6,124 nucleotides of DNA from Nannocystaceae bacterium. GTDB taxonomy: Bacteria > Myxococcota_A > Polyangia > Nannocystales > Nannocystaceae. A program made the translations under genes and the position numbers. The first letter of the stretch is position 1; each line of letters begins with the position of its first letter. Below are positions 1 to 5,843 of this stretch, one piece after another. The notes under the pieces are model-generated. The model had not been told where the DNA came from. It saw nothing but the letters and a program-made list of their open reading frames with translations, and made no database searches. The DNA lies in NCBI GenBank assembly GCA_016763875.1, contig JAESSZ010000782.1, positions 1 to 6,124 on the forward strand. The letters run 5' to 3'.

Positions 1-238
1 GACGTAGAAACTCAATGCGCGCCTCGCCCTCGACGGCCTCGGCGCGCGCCATGGCATCGGCGACGGCGCGAACGTAGGCCAACCCCTCTCGGGTCGGCGT
101 ACCGGGCTCGACAGCGTGCATCCTCAGGCGCGCATCGGGCTCAGCACTCCCCTGCGCCGTCGACGACGGGCCTTGGTCGGAGTCACATGCCGCGATCCCC
201 AGCCCGCAGACCGTGACTGCGAGCACCAGCGTGCGCAT
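1..238 (-). CDS. Putative lipoprotein, third gene of ECF sigma operon (partial, C-terminus beyond window)
   Basis: I translated this by hand from the ATG at 238-236; 79 codons are visible before the left edge. The N-terminus is a typical lipoprotein signal peptide: MRTLV, a hydrophobic stretch to about residue 17, then the lipobox IAAC with the acylated Cys at residue 18, followed by Asp-Ser-Asp. Asp at +2 is the inner-membrane retention signal in enterobacteria, but that rule does not hold everywhere. Residues 22-35 are a small polar linker (Pro/Ser/Gly). From about residue 40 the chain is Ala/Glu/Arg-rich and looks helical. The gene starts 11 nt after the stop of the putative anti-sigma gene, with GGCGAGG at 243-249 as a likely ribosome-binding site 4 nt from the ATG, so it is probably cotranscribed with sigma and anti-sigma. 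It could be an envelope sensor or an effector of the same system. The function is unknown. Confidence 0.72.
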   Translation of the reverse strand, partial: MRTLVLAVTVCGLGIAACDSDQGPSSTAQGSAEPDARLRMHAVEPGTPTREGLAYVRAVADAMARAEAVEGEARIEFLR

Positions 239-249
239 GAGGCCTCGCC

Positions 250-906
250 TCACGGTGTCCCTCCATCGAGGGGCGATCGCTCCAGCGAAAGCATGCGCCG
301 AGCATAGTCGTCCGCCAACGAACGTGTCCGCGCGCTTCCCGATGGTCCGAGCGCCCTTAGACCGACACGTGCGGCGTCGCCGATGGCTGCCGCCTCTTGC
401 TGCGCGTGGACTCGGCCCTGAGGCGTGTCCATCGGATCGGCGCCACGACGAAGCACGGGGACCAAGACAAATGCAGCGGCGGCCGCAACAACGGTCAGCG
501 CCGTCCAGGCTGAGCGAGCAGAGCCTTGTCCGGTGACCGCCCCACTGTTCCCACGAGCCGCCGCGGGCAATCGCACCGCCACACGCCTGTAGACGCGCGC
601 CAGTTCGAGTTCAGACAACGGCCGGACGAGTGCGTCCGACAGCGGCTGGCCCAGCGACACGAGCGTCGCAACCGTCGCAACCGTCCCGTGCTCGACCATC
701 CCGTGCCCGACCATCCCGTGCCCGACCATCCCGTGCTCGGCCATCCCGTGCTCGACCGTGCCCACGGCACGACCGTCCGCGATACCGGCGAGTTCCTCGT
801 CGCTGACCGGCCCTTCACCAAGAGCCGCCAGTTCAGCCGCGACCGACTCGGCCACAGTCGGCTCGGCCGCGTTCGGCTCGACCTCAGGGTTGTGCTCACT
901 GCTCAT
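250..906 (-). CDS. Single-pass membrane protein, putative anti-sigma factor with His/Met pentapeptide repeats
   Basis: This 218-residue protein starts at the ATG (906-904) that overlaps the sigma gene stop as ATGA. The open frame runs further upstream, but only as the shadow of the sigma gene. Residues 1-30 are acidic and Ala/Glu-rich. Residues 34-46 (VSDEELAGIADGR) resemble the start of many anti-sigma domains. Residues 51-75 are five pentapeptides of the type V-E/G-H-G-M. Residues 97-113 form a likely amphipathic helix. A single hydrophobic segment at about 132-152 is followed by RR, which predicts a cytoplasmic N-terminus, and about 65 residues lie beyond the membrane. The order sigma, then membrane protein with translational coupling, is the usual ECF sigma/anti-sigma layout, and that is the main basis for the call. 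No HxxxCxxC zinc motif is present, so it is not a standard ZAS-type anti-sigma. It could instead be a membrane partner with another role. Confidence 0.68.
   Translation of the reverse strand: MSSEHNPEVEPNAAEPTVAESVAAELAALGEGPVSDEELAGIADGRAVGTVEHGMAEHGMVGHGMVGHGMVEHGTVATVATLVSLGQPLSDALVRPLSELELARVYRRVAVRLPAAARGNSGAVTGQGSARSAWTALTVVAAAAAFVLVPVLRRGADPMDTPQGRVHAQQEAAAIGDAARVGLRALGPSGSARTRSLADDYARRMLSLERSPLDGGTP
682..756 (-). repeat. Tandem 15-bp repeat, five units, inside the anti-sigma candidate
   Basis: There are five head-to-tail units of 15 bp with no spacer. Read on the minus strand, each has the pattern GTCGAGCACGGGATG, with small changes at the second, third and last codons. The unit is a multiple of three, so each encodes five residues: VEHGM, AEHGM, VGHGM, VGHGM, VEHGT. 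Copy number could change by slippage or recombination without a frameshift. The array lies in the N-terminal, predicted cytoplasmic part of the protein. Confidence 0.93.
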
Positions 907-1640
907 GACTGACCAAACTCGAGCCCCGGCGCCTCGCCGTAGCGTTGAATGTAGATTTTCCGGAACGCCTTGCAAGCGCGGAAGAGCAAGACGTCCAACG
1001 TACCGATCGACACTTCCATTTCTTTTGCCGCGTCGTCTCTCGCTCGCCCCGAAACCAACCGGAGTTCGAGCACCTTGCGGTAGCGCGGATTGGCGTCCCG
1101 AAAACAAACCTCGATGCGCTCGCGCATGAGATCGGTGATCTCTCGCTGTGCGGTGAGTCGCTCCCCGTCGATCCCCTGCGGGTCGGGGACCACCTGCGCC
1201 ATGTCCGGGTCCAGGCCAGTGACGCGACCGGACTTGCGGAGATGGTCCAGGCAAAGATTCTTGGCGATGCGGATAAGCCAAGGCAGCACACCTTTGCCCT
1301 GCCATTGGAATCGACCGATGTTCTCCATCGCCCGGACAAACGTGTCCGCCAACAAGTCCTCGCCCAACGTCCGGTCGTGGACCAGCGGAATGACCGCGTA
1401 GCGATGCACCGCGGGCGCGAAGCGTTGATACAGCTCACGAAACGCCGAGACGTCGCCAGCCTGCGCCCGCACGACAAGCGCTCGCTCCTCTTCATGACTG
1501 AGACCATCGATCGTCGATCCATGCACGCGGTGGTCTCGGGGACTGCGACGGCCGACAGACCGCGCGTGTGCGGTCTGCGTGTTTGCCGCGGAGAAGGTTC
1601 CAGCGGCATCGGGGGATGTGGCCATCGGGGCCGGGGTCAC
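903..1640 (-). CDS. ECF-family RNA polymerase sigma factor (sigma-70 family)
   Basis: The 245-residue product has both ECF domains and would direct RNA polymerase to a small set of promoters. Region 2 covers about residues 55-140: AQAGDVSAFRELYQRF, then LGEDLLADTFVRA (equivalent to the AEDLVQETF motif), then LPWLIRIAKNLCLDHLR. Region 4 covers about 172-232, with RKVLELRLVSG and the recognition helix near VSIGTLDVLLFRACKAFRK. The start is a GTG at 1640, with GAGGAG at 1653-1658 upstream at a rather long 12-nt spacing. An ATG at 1625 is an alternative with no clear site, and a GTG at 1526 would remove a poorly structured extension of about 38 residues. The stop overlaps the next start as ATGA, so translation of the two is probably coupled. 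The downstream membrane protein is the likely regulator, and the tolC-type gene across the divergent gap is a possible target. Confidence 0.93.
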   Translation of the reverse strand: MTPAPMATSPDAAGTFSAANTQTAHARSVGRRSPRDHRVHGSTIDGLSHEEERALVVRAQAGDVSAFRELYQRFAPAVHRYAVIPLVHDRTLGEDLLADTFVRAMENIGRFQWQGKGVLPWLIRIAKNLCLDHLRKSGRVTGLDPDMAQVVPDPQGIDGERLTAQREITDLMRERIEVCFRDANPRYRKVLELRLVSGRARDDAAKEMEVSIGTLDVLLFRACKAFRKIYIQRYGEAPGLEFGQS

Positions 1641-1756
1641 AGAGAAACATTGCTCCTCGCAGGTAGCAACGGGACAACGTCCGCTGGCTTACGGCGACGA
1701 CAACGAAACCCGAGCCCGCTCGGCGTCGTCTAACGGCACACAGACCGCAGGAAAGT

Positions 1757-1772
1757 CGGCCGATTTTGGCCG
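1757..1772. repeat. Short inverted repeat CGGCC-N6-GGCCG
   Basis: This is a perfect 5-bp inverted repeat around the AT-rich centre GATTTT, roughly midway between the two divergent genes (about 117 bp from the sigma start and 88 bp from the tolC-type start). It could be a binding site for a dimeric regulator acting on one or both genes. Short GC-rich palindromes occur often by chance at this composition. Confidence 0.35.
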
Positions 1773-1801
1773 GTGAACACGGTCAGGTGGCCGTTAGCGC
1801 C

Positions 1802-1830
1802 TTGACCCGCGGCGGCCCCAAGGTTATCCG
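1802..1830 (+). promoter_or_regulatory. Candidate sigma-70-like promoter for the tolC-type gene
   Basis: TTGACC (1802-1807, five of six matches to the -35 consensus) and TATCCG (1825-1830, three of six matches to -10) are separated by 17 bp. Transcription would start near 1837, giving a leader of about 24 nt before the GTG at 1861. The -10 is weak and the choice rests on pattern alone. Confidence 0.35.
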
Positions 1831-1860
1831 CCTCCTTGACGCGTACGGCCGACCAACATC

Positions 1861-3672
1861 GTGGCACAACTCACGCTCATGCTCACGCTGGCCTCGGCCA
1901 GTTTCGCCGCCCATTCCCCCTCGCCGATCTCTTCCGGCGCATGGTCGTTGCTTGCGCCAGTGGCCGGTGAAGACCCTTCGACGGCCTCGCCCGCCGATAC
2001 GAGTACTGCCACGCCCGGGTCTACGGACACCCGGTCTGCGGACGATGGGTCCGCAGGTGACGACGCTCCAACGGAGACCGAAACCGCCGCCACCAAAGCG
2101 CCCGAGCCACCGCCGAACGACGACGCGTTCACCAACAAGGTCACCCGACTCGCGGATGACTACGAGCCACCGTTCCCCAGCGATCCGCTTGAGCTGTCCG
2201 AGGTGCTGTCGTACGCGGTGCGCGACAACATGGACCTGCGCGCCAACGCCGTCGATATCGAGATCAGCGAATCGCAGGTGCTCGCGGCACTCGGCGCGTA
2301 CGACGTGTTCATCACTGGTGGGATCAACGGCTCGATCAGCGAGTCCCCGCAGCGTGGTTCGGCGTTCCAGTTCGCAAACGGGTCGAGAACCGTCGGGGCC
2401 AGTTTCGGTGTGCAGCGCAAGTTCCAGACCGGCGGCACGATCAAATTCGACCTCGGTGCAACGCGAACCAAGACCGACCAACCGGTGAATCCGTTCGATC
2501 CCGGCTCGGGCGTAACCACGCTCGCGAGCTATTCGCTCGTGCCGCGCCTGACGTTGTCGCACCCGCTGCTGCGAGGCGCGGGGCTGCGGGTCAACCGCGC
2601 AGACATCAATCGCGCCAAGGTCGCGACGAGTTCGGCCGAAGCCGCGCAACAGGTCACCGCGCAGAACCTGGTGCGCGACATCGTCACGTCCTACTGGGAC
2701 CTGCTGTTTGCGCACCGCGACCTCGAAAACAAGCGCCGCAGCGTGGCTTTGGCGCAAAAACAGCTTGAGCGCACGCGGGCACTGGTCTCCGCGGGACGGC
2801 TCTCGCCCGTCGACGCCAAGGCCGTGGAACAATCGGTGGCCGTCCGCGTGAGCGACGTCATCACGGCCGAGGGCGCCTTGCTCGATGCGAGCCTCAACCT
2901 GCGCACACTCATCGGTCAGCAGTTCGCCGACCGCGACGTGTTGGGGGTGATGCCGATGACCGATCCGGTGGTCCGCCCGCGCGCGGTCGACACGCACTCT
3001 GAGATGGAACGCGCGCTCGCGAACAACCCACAGGTCCGGCAGTTGCAGTTGGCCATCGCCAGTCGCCGCATCGACGAGCTCGTCGCCGCCAACAATAAAC
3101 TGCCGCAGTTGGACGTGTCCGGTACGTTCACGCCGCAAGGCCGTAGTGTCGACACCATCCCCAACGCGATGACGGGCGACCCGGGCTCGCAAGGCAGTTG
3201 GGGCGAAGCGTTTCGAAACGTCTTCTCCGACACGGTGGCGGGCAACGGCCTGCTCGCCGACTGGACGCTATCGGGCAACCTCACGCTGACTTGGGATGTG
3301 CAAAACCGAGGTCCCAAGGCGCAGCATCAGATCGCGCTCAAGCAGATCGAGAAGTCCCGCATCCAACTCGCGCAGGTTCGCCAACAAGTCGCGTCCGGCG
3401 TGATTCGAGCCGCCAACGCGCTGCGAACAACCTCCAAGGTCATGGAGGTCTCCGAGATCTCGCTCGAACTCGCGACCGAGAATCTCGCCGCGGAGCAGGC
3501 CCGGTTCGACGTCGGGCGCTCGACGAACTTCGATGTGCTCGAGCGGATCGACGAGGTTGACCAGGCCTCGGCAGGAGCGCTCAACGCGCAGGTCGCTTAC
3601 CTCAAAGCACTGGTGCAACTGCAGTCGCTCAACGGAGAGATTTTGCCAGCCTACGGGCTCGATCTTCACTGA
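1861..3672 (+). CDS. TolC/OEP-family outer-membrane efflux or secretion channel protein
   Basis: This 603-residue protein belongs to the trimeric outer-membrane channels that complete tripartite efflux pumps or type I secretion. Residues 4-17 form a weak signal peptide without basic residues. Residues 36-90 are a Pro/Thr/Ser/Asp-rich linker. The first OEP repeat covers about 108-355, with LSEVLSYAVRDNMDLRANAV, strand-like segments at 150-200, and SHPLLRGAGLRVNRADI (233-249), a hallmark of the family. The second covers about 380-595, with MERALANNPQVRQLQLAI and the typical final helix ARFDVGRSTNFDVLERIDEV. TolC-like proteins are usually 430-500 residues; the extra length is mainly the N-terminal linker and a Gly/Ser-rich loop at 435-465. 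The start is a GTG with no clear ribosome-binding site, with an ATG at 1879 as alternative. A TGA at 1837-1839 prevents extension. No membrane-fusion protein or inner-membrane pump gene lies nearby, so the substrate cannot be inferred. Confidence 0.93.
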   Translation: MAQLTLMLTLASASFAAHSPSPISSGAWSLLAPVAGEDPSTASPADTSTATPGSTDTRSADDGSAGDDAPTETETAATKAPEPPPNDDAFTNKVTRLADDYEPPFPSDPLELSEVLSYAVRDNMDLRANAVDIEISESQVLAALGAYDVFITGGINGSISESPQRGSAFQFANGSRTVGASFGVQRKFQTGGTIKFDLGATRTKTDQPVNPFDPGSGVTTLASYSLVPRLTLSHPLLRGAGLRVNRADINRAKVATSSAEAAQQVTAQNLVRDIVTSYWDLLFAHRDLENKRRSVALAQKQLERTRALVSAGRLSPVDAKAVEQSVAVRVSDVITAEGALLDASLNLRTLIGQQFADRDVLGVMPMTDPVVRPRAVDTHSEMERALANNPQVRQLQLAIASRRIDELVAANNKLPQLDVSGTFTPQGRSVDTIPNAMTGDPGSQGSWGEAFRNVFSDTVAGNGLLADWTLSGNLTLTWDVQNRGPKAQHQIALKQIEKSRIQLAQVRQQVASGVIRAANALRTTSKVMEVSEISLELATENLAAEQARFDVGRSTNFDVLERIDEVDQASAGALNAQVAYLKALVQLQSLNGEILPAYGLDLH

Positions 3673-3692
3673 GGCCGGCTTGGCCAGGCCTC
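3671..3692 (+). terminator. GC-rich hairpin at the tolC-type stop codon, possible weak terminator
   Basis: GAGGCCGGC (3671-3679) pairs with GCC-A-GGCCTC (3683-3692) to form a stem of nine pairs with one bulged A and a 3-nt loop. It begins inside the stop codon (3670-3672). No run of T follows, so it is not a standard intrinsic terminator. It could protect the mRNA 3' end or slow polymerase. A 9-bp direct repeat CGATCTTCA flanks it at 3660-3668 and 3694-3702. Confidence 0.3.
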
Positions 3693-3749
3693 GCGATCTT
3701 CAAGAAAAACGGTGGCGCGCGCAACCCGCGGCGACCGAGGGTGTCTCGC

Positions 3750-3779
3750 TTGTTTGGAAAAACGGCGCCGTGGTACGGT
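3750..3779 (+). promoter_or_regulatory. Candidate promoter for the small membrane protein gene
   Basis: TTGTTT (3750-3755) and TACGGT (3774-3779) are 18 bp apart, about 90 bp upstream of the ATG at 3871. Both are partial matches to sigma-70 hexamers. The leader that follows contains a CCCC-ATGT-GGGG hairpin at 3804-3815 and then CCCAATTTT. Confidence 0.3.
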
Positions 3780-3857
3780 GCTTTGTCGTCCGTGATCGCT
3801 CTTCCCCATGTGGGGCCCAATTTTGGTGACGCGAGCATGGCCCACGTGATTCGGAAC

Positions 3858-3865
3858 AAGGAAAG
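3858..3865 (+). promoter_or_regulatory. Ribosome-binding site of the small membrane protein gene
   Basis: AAGGAAAG ends 5 nt before the ATG at 3871. It is one of the two clearest Shine-Dalgarno sequences in the window and is the strongest sign that the short open frame behind it is translated. Confidence 0.75.
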
Positions 3866-3870
3866 CCAAC

Positions 3871-4095
3871 ATGTCCGCAGCTGAAATCGCAGACAACAAG
3901 TGGGAACTGTCATCCACCAAGCCTCCGATCGGCGATGCCGCCGGAATCGCCCAGATGCTGCTCATGGGCGGCTTTGGGTTGTTCTTCGTTTGGATCATCG
4001 TGTTCTCGATCATCGCGATGGTGACGCCTTCGTCGGGTGGCCTCGCCGACTCGTATTCGAAGATGGGCGTCGACGGCACCAAGACCGCCGAGTAG
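3871..4095 (+). CDS. Small single-span membrane protein of unknown function (74 aa)
   Basis: I do not recognise this family. Residues 1-27 are polar and hydrophilic (MSAAEIADNKWELSS then a TKPP turn). Residues 28-50 form one strong transmembrane segment rich in Leu, Phe, Ile and Trp with a GGFG motif. Residues 51-74 are a short polar tail (TPSSGGLADSYSK, ending KTAE). There is no cleavable signal peptide, because the hydrophobic segment begins too far in and no cleavage site follows. AAGGAAAG with correct spacing supports the ATG start. The gene has its own 198-bp upstream gap and ends 15 nt before the convergent pgeF stop, so it is probably monocistronic. Shape and size recall small membrane subunits or regulators of larger complexes, but there is no partner gene alongside to name one. 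Confidence 0.75.
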   Translation: MSAAEIADNKWELSSTKPPIGDAAGIAQMLLMGGFGLFFVWIIVFSIIAMVTPSSGGLADSYSKMGVDGTKTAE

Positions 4096-4110
4096 TTGCG
4101 GCGGGGCGAA

Positions 4111-4944
4111 CTACGGGTAGCCGATGAACGACAGCATCTGCCCGATGCCTGCCCCGTCACGTCGAAACGAAAACCAGCGGTCCGGGTGCGCGTGTGTGCA
4201 CCCGCCGATGCGCTCGATCGACGAGGGCTGTAGTCCGGCCTCGATGAGCTGAGCGCGAACGACCGCGACCAGGTCAACGTGCGGATTGTCGTCGCCGTGG
4301 CGTACGACGAATGCGGGATCGAACTGGGCCGCGACCTCATCACCGACCTCGAACGCGGCCTGCTCGATGCATGGGCCGATCGCCGCGACGAGGGACCCCG
4401 GCCGCGCGTCCCGGTCCACGAGCTCGCGCACGGCCACAGCGGCGATCCCCGCCGCGGTGCCTCGCCAACCAGAATGCACCGCAGCGGCCACCGTCCCTTC
4501 GCGATCAGCGAGCAGGATCGGCACGCAGTCTGCCGTCATCACCGACACGACGCGGCGGTCGCCCCGCGCGCAAGACAGACCGTCCGCGCGGCTATCGGCG
4601 GACAACGCCGCAGCAGCCATGACCTCGGCGCCGTGGACCTGCACCACGCTCCGCAGCGCCTCGGGCGAAAACCCGCCTGCCGCAGCCAACCGGGCGTGGT
4701 TGTCGAGCACCGCCTGCGGCGCATCCCCCCAGCGTTTACCGAGGTTCAGGGTCGCGAAGCGCCCGGTCGACACGCCGCCGAGGCGATCGGAAAAACCATG
4801 GACGAGACCGGGCACCCCGCCAAGTTGTGTTGAGCGGTCGAGCACGCGCAAACCATTGTACGCGCGCGCCGTCGGCAGTGTCACACCGAAGTGGGTCAGC
4901 GTTGCACGTTTTTCAGGCGCGCTTACTCGGGTGCACACGCTCAA
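4111..4944 (-). CDS. pgeF: PgeF/YfiH (laccase-domain, peptidoglycan editing factor / polyphenol oxidase family)
   Basis: This is a 277-residue member of the DUF152/Cu-oxidase_4 fold. The family includes E. coli PgeF, which removes wrongly built L-Ser-containing peptidoglycan precursors, and enzymes acting on purine nucleosides. The metal-binding catalytic triad is visible: His104 in VQVHG, Cys140 in MTADCVPILL and His157 in AAVHSGWRGT. Other family marks are GFSDRLGGVSTGRFATLNLG (50-69), AAIGPCIEQAAFEVGDEV (187-204) and the C-terminal GCTHAHPDRWFSFRRDGAGI. The TTG start at 4944 overlaps the end of the nucleotidyltransferase gene by 32 nt and lacks a good ribosome-binding site. The conserved domain begins only near residue 45, so a later GTG (for example residue 21 at 4884 or residue 34 at 4845) may be the real start. 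The protein is probably cytoplasmic. The gene normally follows rluD directly; here two genes lie between. Confidence 0.92.
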   Translation of the reverse strand: MSVCTRVSAPEKRATLTHFGVTLPTARAYNGLRVLDRSTQLGGVPGLVHGFSDRLGGVSTGRFATLNLGKRWGDAPQAVLDNHARLAAAGGFSPEALRSVVQVHGAEVMAAAALSADSRADGLSCARGDRRVVSVMTADCVPILLADREGTVAAAVHSGWRGTAAGIAAVAVRELVDRDARPGSLVAAIGPCIEQAAFEVGDEVAAQFDPAFVVRHGDDNPHVDLVAVVRAQLIEAGLQPSSIERIGGCTHAHPDRWFSFRRDGAGIGQMLSFIGYP

Positions 4945-5635
4945 TCATGCTCAGGACCGCCACCTGCTCTGGGGCGGGCATGAAGCCGCACGCCCGCAGT
5001 GCGGCCTCTCGGCTGGGTGCGGTCTGAACTAGAAACGGCCCAACCACGCGATCGGCAAACGGAGCAACAAAATCAAACAGGTCGCCGGGCATCTTCGTAG
5101 ACCCGGTGGCATCCAAAAACTTCTTGCCGTACTCAAGCCGCTTAGGCCACCTGGCCTCAAAAGCTGTCTTAATAAGCCCCTCCACATAGGCGTGCAGGAT
5201 CTTGATGTGGGGCTGGTCTTTGGGTCGGTTGACTTGAAGCTTGTTTTTCAGAAGGCTGAACGGATCCACGATGCGAACATGTGGATGTTTCGGGTATTTC
5301 CACGCGGTTTTCCAAACCGTCTCAGGCGGTGGCAGCCCCGCACTTGAGATGAGTACGTCAACCTCCAGTCCCTTCCAGTCTAGAACCAGGACTCGAAGGG
5401 ACCGAGGCTGAGGCTTGCTCACCACCTGGACGCCGGGCACCTTGGCGGCCTCTACGAAAAGACGTTGCTGTTGGGCCTCAGTGACATAGACGTCGAGGTC
5501 CTTGGAGATTGATTCCACCCCAGAAAGTTCGGCGTACACCGCAACTGCCTTCCCACCGATGATCGTGGCGTTGTAGCCCTTGCTCCCAAAGAAGCTGGCA
5601 GCCTCAAGGATCAGCGCCAGATCGCCGTCACGCAT
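4913..5635 (-). CDS. Nucleotidyltransferase-fold protein (MNT / AbiEii-like), function unknown
   Basis: From the ATG at 5635 this is 240 residues. Its layout matches the DNA polymerase beta-like nucleotidyltransferase fold: helix 1-20, then GG at residues 27-28 in IIGGKAVAVYAEL, then the metal-binding D-x-D in SKDLDVYV (Asp46, Asp48), and a third acidic residue in LEVDVL (Asp93). After this, PFSLLKNKLQVNRPKDQPHIKIL (124-146) resembles the lysine-rich helix and K/R-D segment that follow the catalytic core in AbiEii-type and related proteins. Such proteins transfer nucleotides to RNA or protein targets, often as toxins or antitoxins, but this one could also be a stand-alone enzyme. A TTG at 5686 would add 17 residues overlapping the upstream gene; the ATG, 14 nt after that stop, is a better choice. 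GC is about 56%, clearly below pgeF, which suggests transfer. No AbiEi-type winged-helix partner is present. Confidence 0.78.
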   Translation of the reverse strand: MRDGDLALILEAASFFGSKGYNATIIGGKAVAVYAELSGVESISKDLDVYVTEAQQQRLFVEAAKVPGVQVVSKPQPRSLRVLVLDWKGLEVDVLISSAGLPPPETVWKTAWKYPKHPHVRIVDPFSLLKNKLQVNRPKDQPHIKILHAYVEGLIKTAFEARWPKRLEYGKKFLDATGSTKMPGDLFDFVAPFADRVVGPFLVQTAPSREAALRACGFMPAPEQVAVLSMIERVHPSKRA

Positions 5636-5649
5636 TGACGTCGTGGCCG

Positions 5650-5838
5650 CTACGGGGCGCAAAGGCGGTGGACCTCGTGGTGCCAAGCCCTTTTCTCAGC
5701 CCACGTGGCATCTGCTTGCAGCCGAGGCATCAGCGCGTCCACCTCGTTCGGATGCGGGAGTGGCAAGCCCGCGGCCTGAGCCACAACATTGGCCTGTCGC
5801 TCTGCAATCGCGCGCTGCTCCTGTGCTGCGGTCTTCAT
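5650..5838 (-). CDS. Small hypothetical protein (62 aa), first gene of the nucleotidyltransferase unit
   Basis: The frame could open at a GTG (5844), but that codon lies inside the AAAGGTG ribosome-binding site (5844-5850), which sits 5 nt from the ATG at 5838. I therefore start at the ATG, giving 62 residues. Residues 1-23 are a likely helix rich in Ala, Gln, Glu and Arg (MKTAAQEQRAIAERQ). LPLPHP makes a turn at 25-30, and a second, Trp/His-containing helix follows (ADATWAEKRAWHHEVHRLC). There is no signal peptide or membrane span, and I recognise no family. The stop is 14 nt before the ATG of the nucleotidyltransferase gene, so the two are almost certainly cotranscribed. The order, a small soluble protein followed by a nucleotidyltransferase, is like a toxin-antitoxin pair, but the pairing is inferred from position alone. 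Confidence 0.62.
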   Translation of the reverse strand: MKTAAQEQRAIAERQANVVAQAAGLPLPHPNEVDALMPRLQADATWAEKRAWHHEVHRLCAP

Positions 5839-5843
5839 CGGCA

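Larger units (their letters stand above)
1641..1860. promoter_or_regulatory. Divergent intergenic region between sigma operon and tolC-type gene
   Basis: These 220 bp hold no convincing gene and must supply promoters for both directions. On the minus strand GAGGAG (1653-1658) sits upstream of the sigma start, and I found no clear -35/-10 pair for sigma. A short inverted repeat lies at 1757-1772 and a candidate promoter for the tolC-type gene at 1802-1830; both are listed separately. A sigma-autoregulated ECF promoter is plausible, but I could not pick one with confidence. Confidence 0.6.

Noticed and set aside
681..755. Possible CRISPR-like or IS-related repeat
   Set aside because: The 15-bp units are contiguous with no spacers and keep the reading frame, so this is a coding tandem repeat.
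907..1305. Upstream extension of the anti-sigma frame (351 codons in total)
   Set aside because: These 133 codons overlap sigma region 4 in another frame and encode Arg/Gly/Pro-rich shadow sequence. The ATG at 906 in the ATGA overlap is the natural start.
945..1733. 262-codon open frame on the plus strand
   Set aside because: It is antisense to the ECF sigma gene, whose region 2 and region 4 motifs are unmistakable; its own product has no recognisable features.
1783..3192. 469-codon open frame on the minus strand
   Set aside because: It lies antisense to the TolC-type gene, is extremely Arg/Gly-rich and shows no domain. It is a GC-driven shadow of a gene with clear family motifs.
3804..3824. 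CCCC-ATGT-GGGG hairpin followed by a short T run as terminator or riboswitch
   Set aside because: A 4-bp stem is too weak and the T run is only four bases and separated; no riboswitch core could be recognised.
3666..4343. 225-codon open frame on the minus strand
   Set aside because: It crosses the small membrane protein gene and the end of pgeF in a different frame and has Ser/Arg-rich shadow composition. The plus-strand gene has a good ribosome-binding site.
4279..5032. Plus-strand open frames of 184 and 248 codons
   Set aside because: Both are antisense to pgeF, which has its full His-Cys-His metal site.
4913..5838. A standard AbiE (AbiEi/AbiEii) system
   Set aside because: The nucleotidyltransferase resembles the AbiEii fold, but the neighbour is only 62 residues and has no winged-helix DNA-binding domain, so the AbiE name is not justified.
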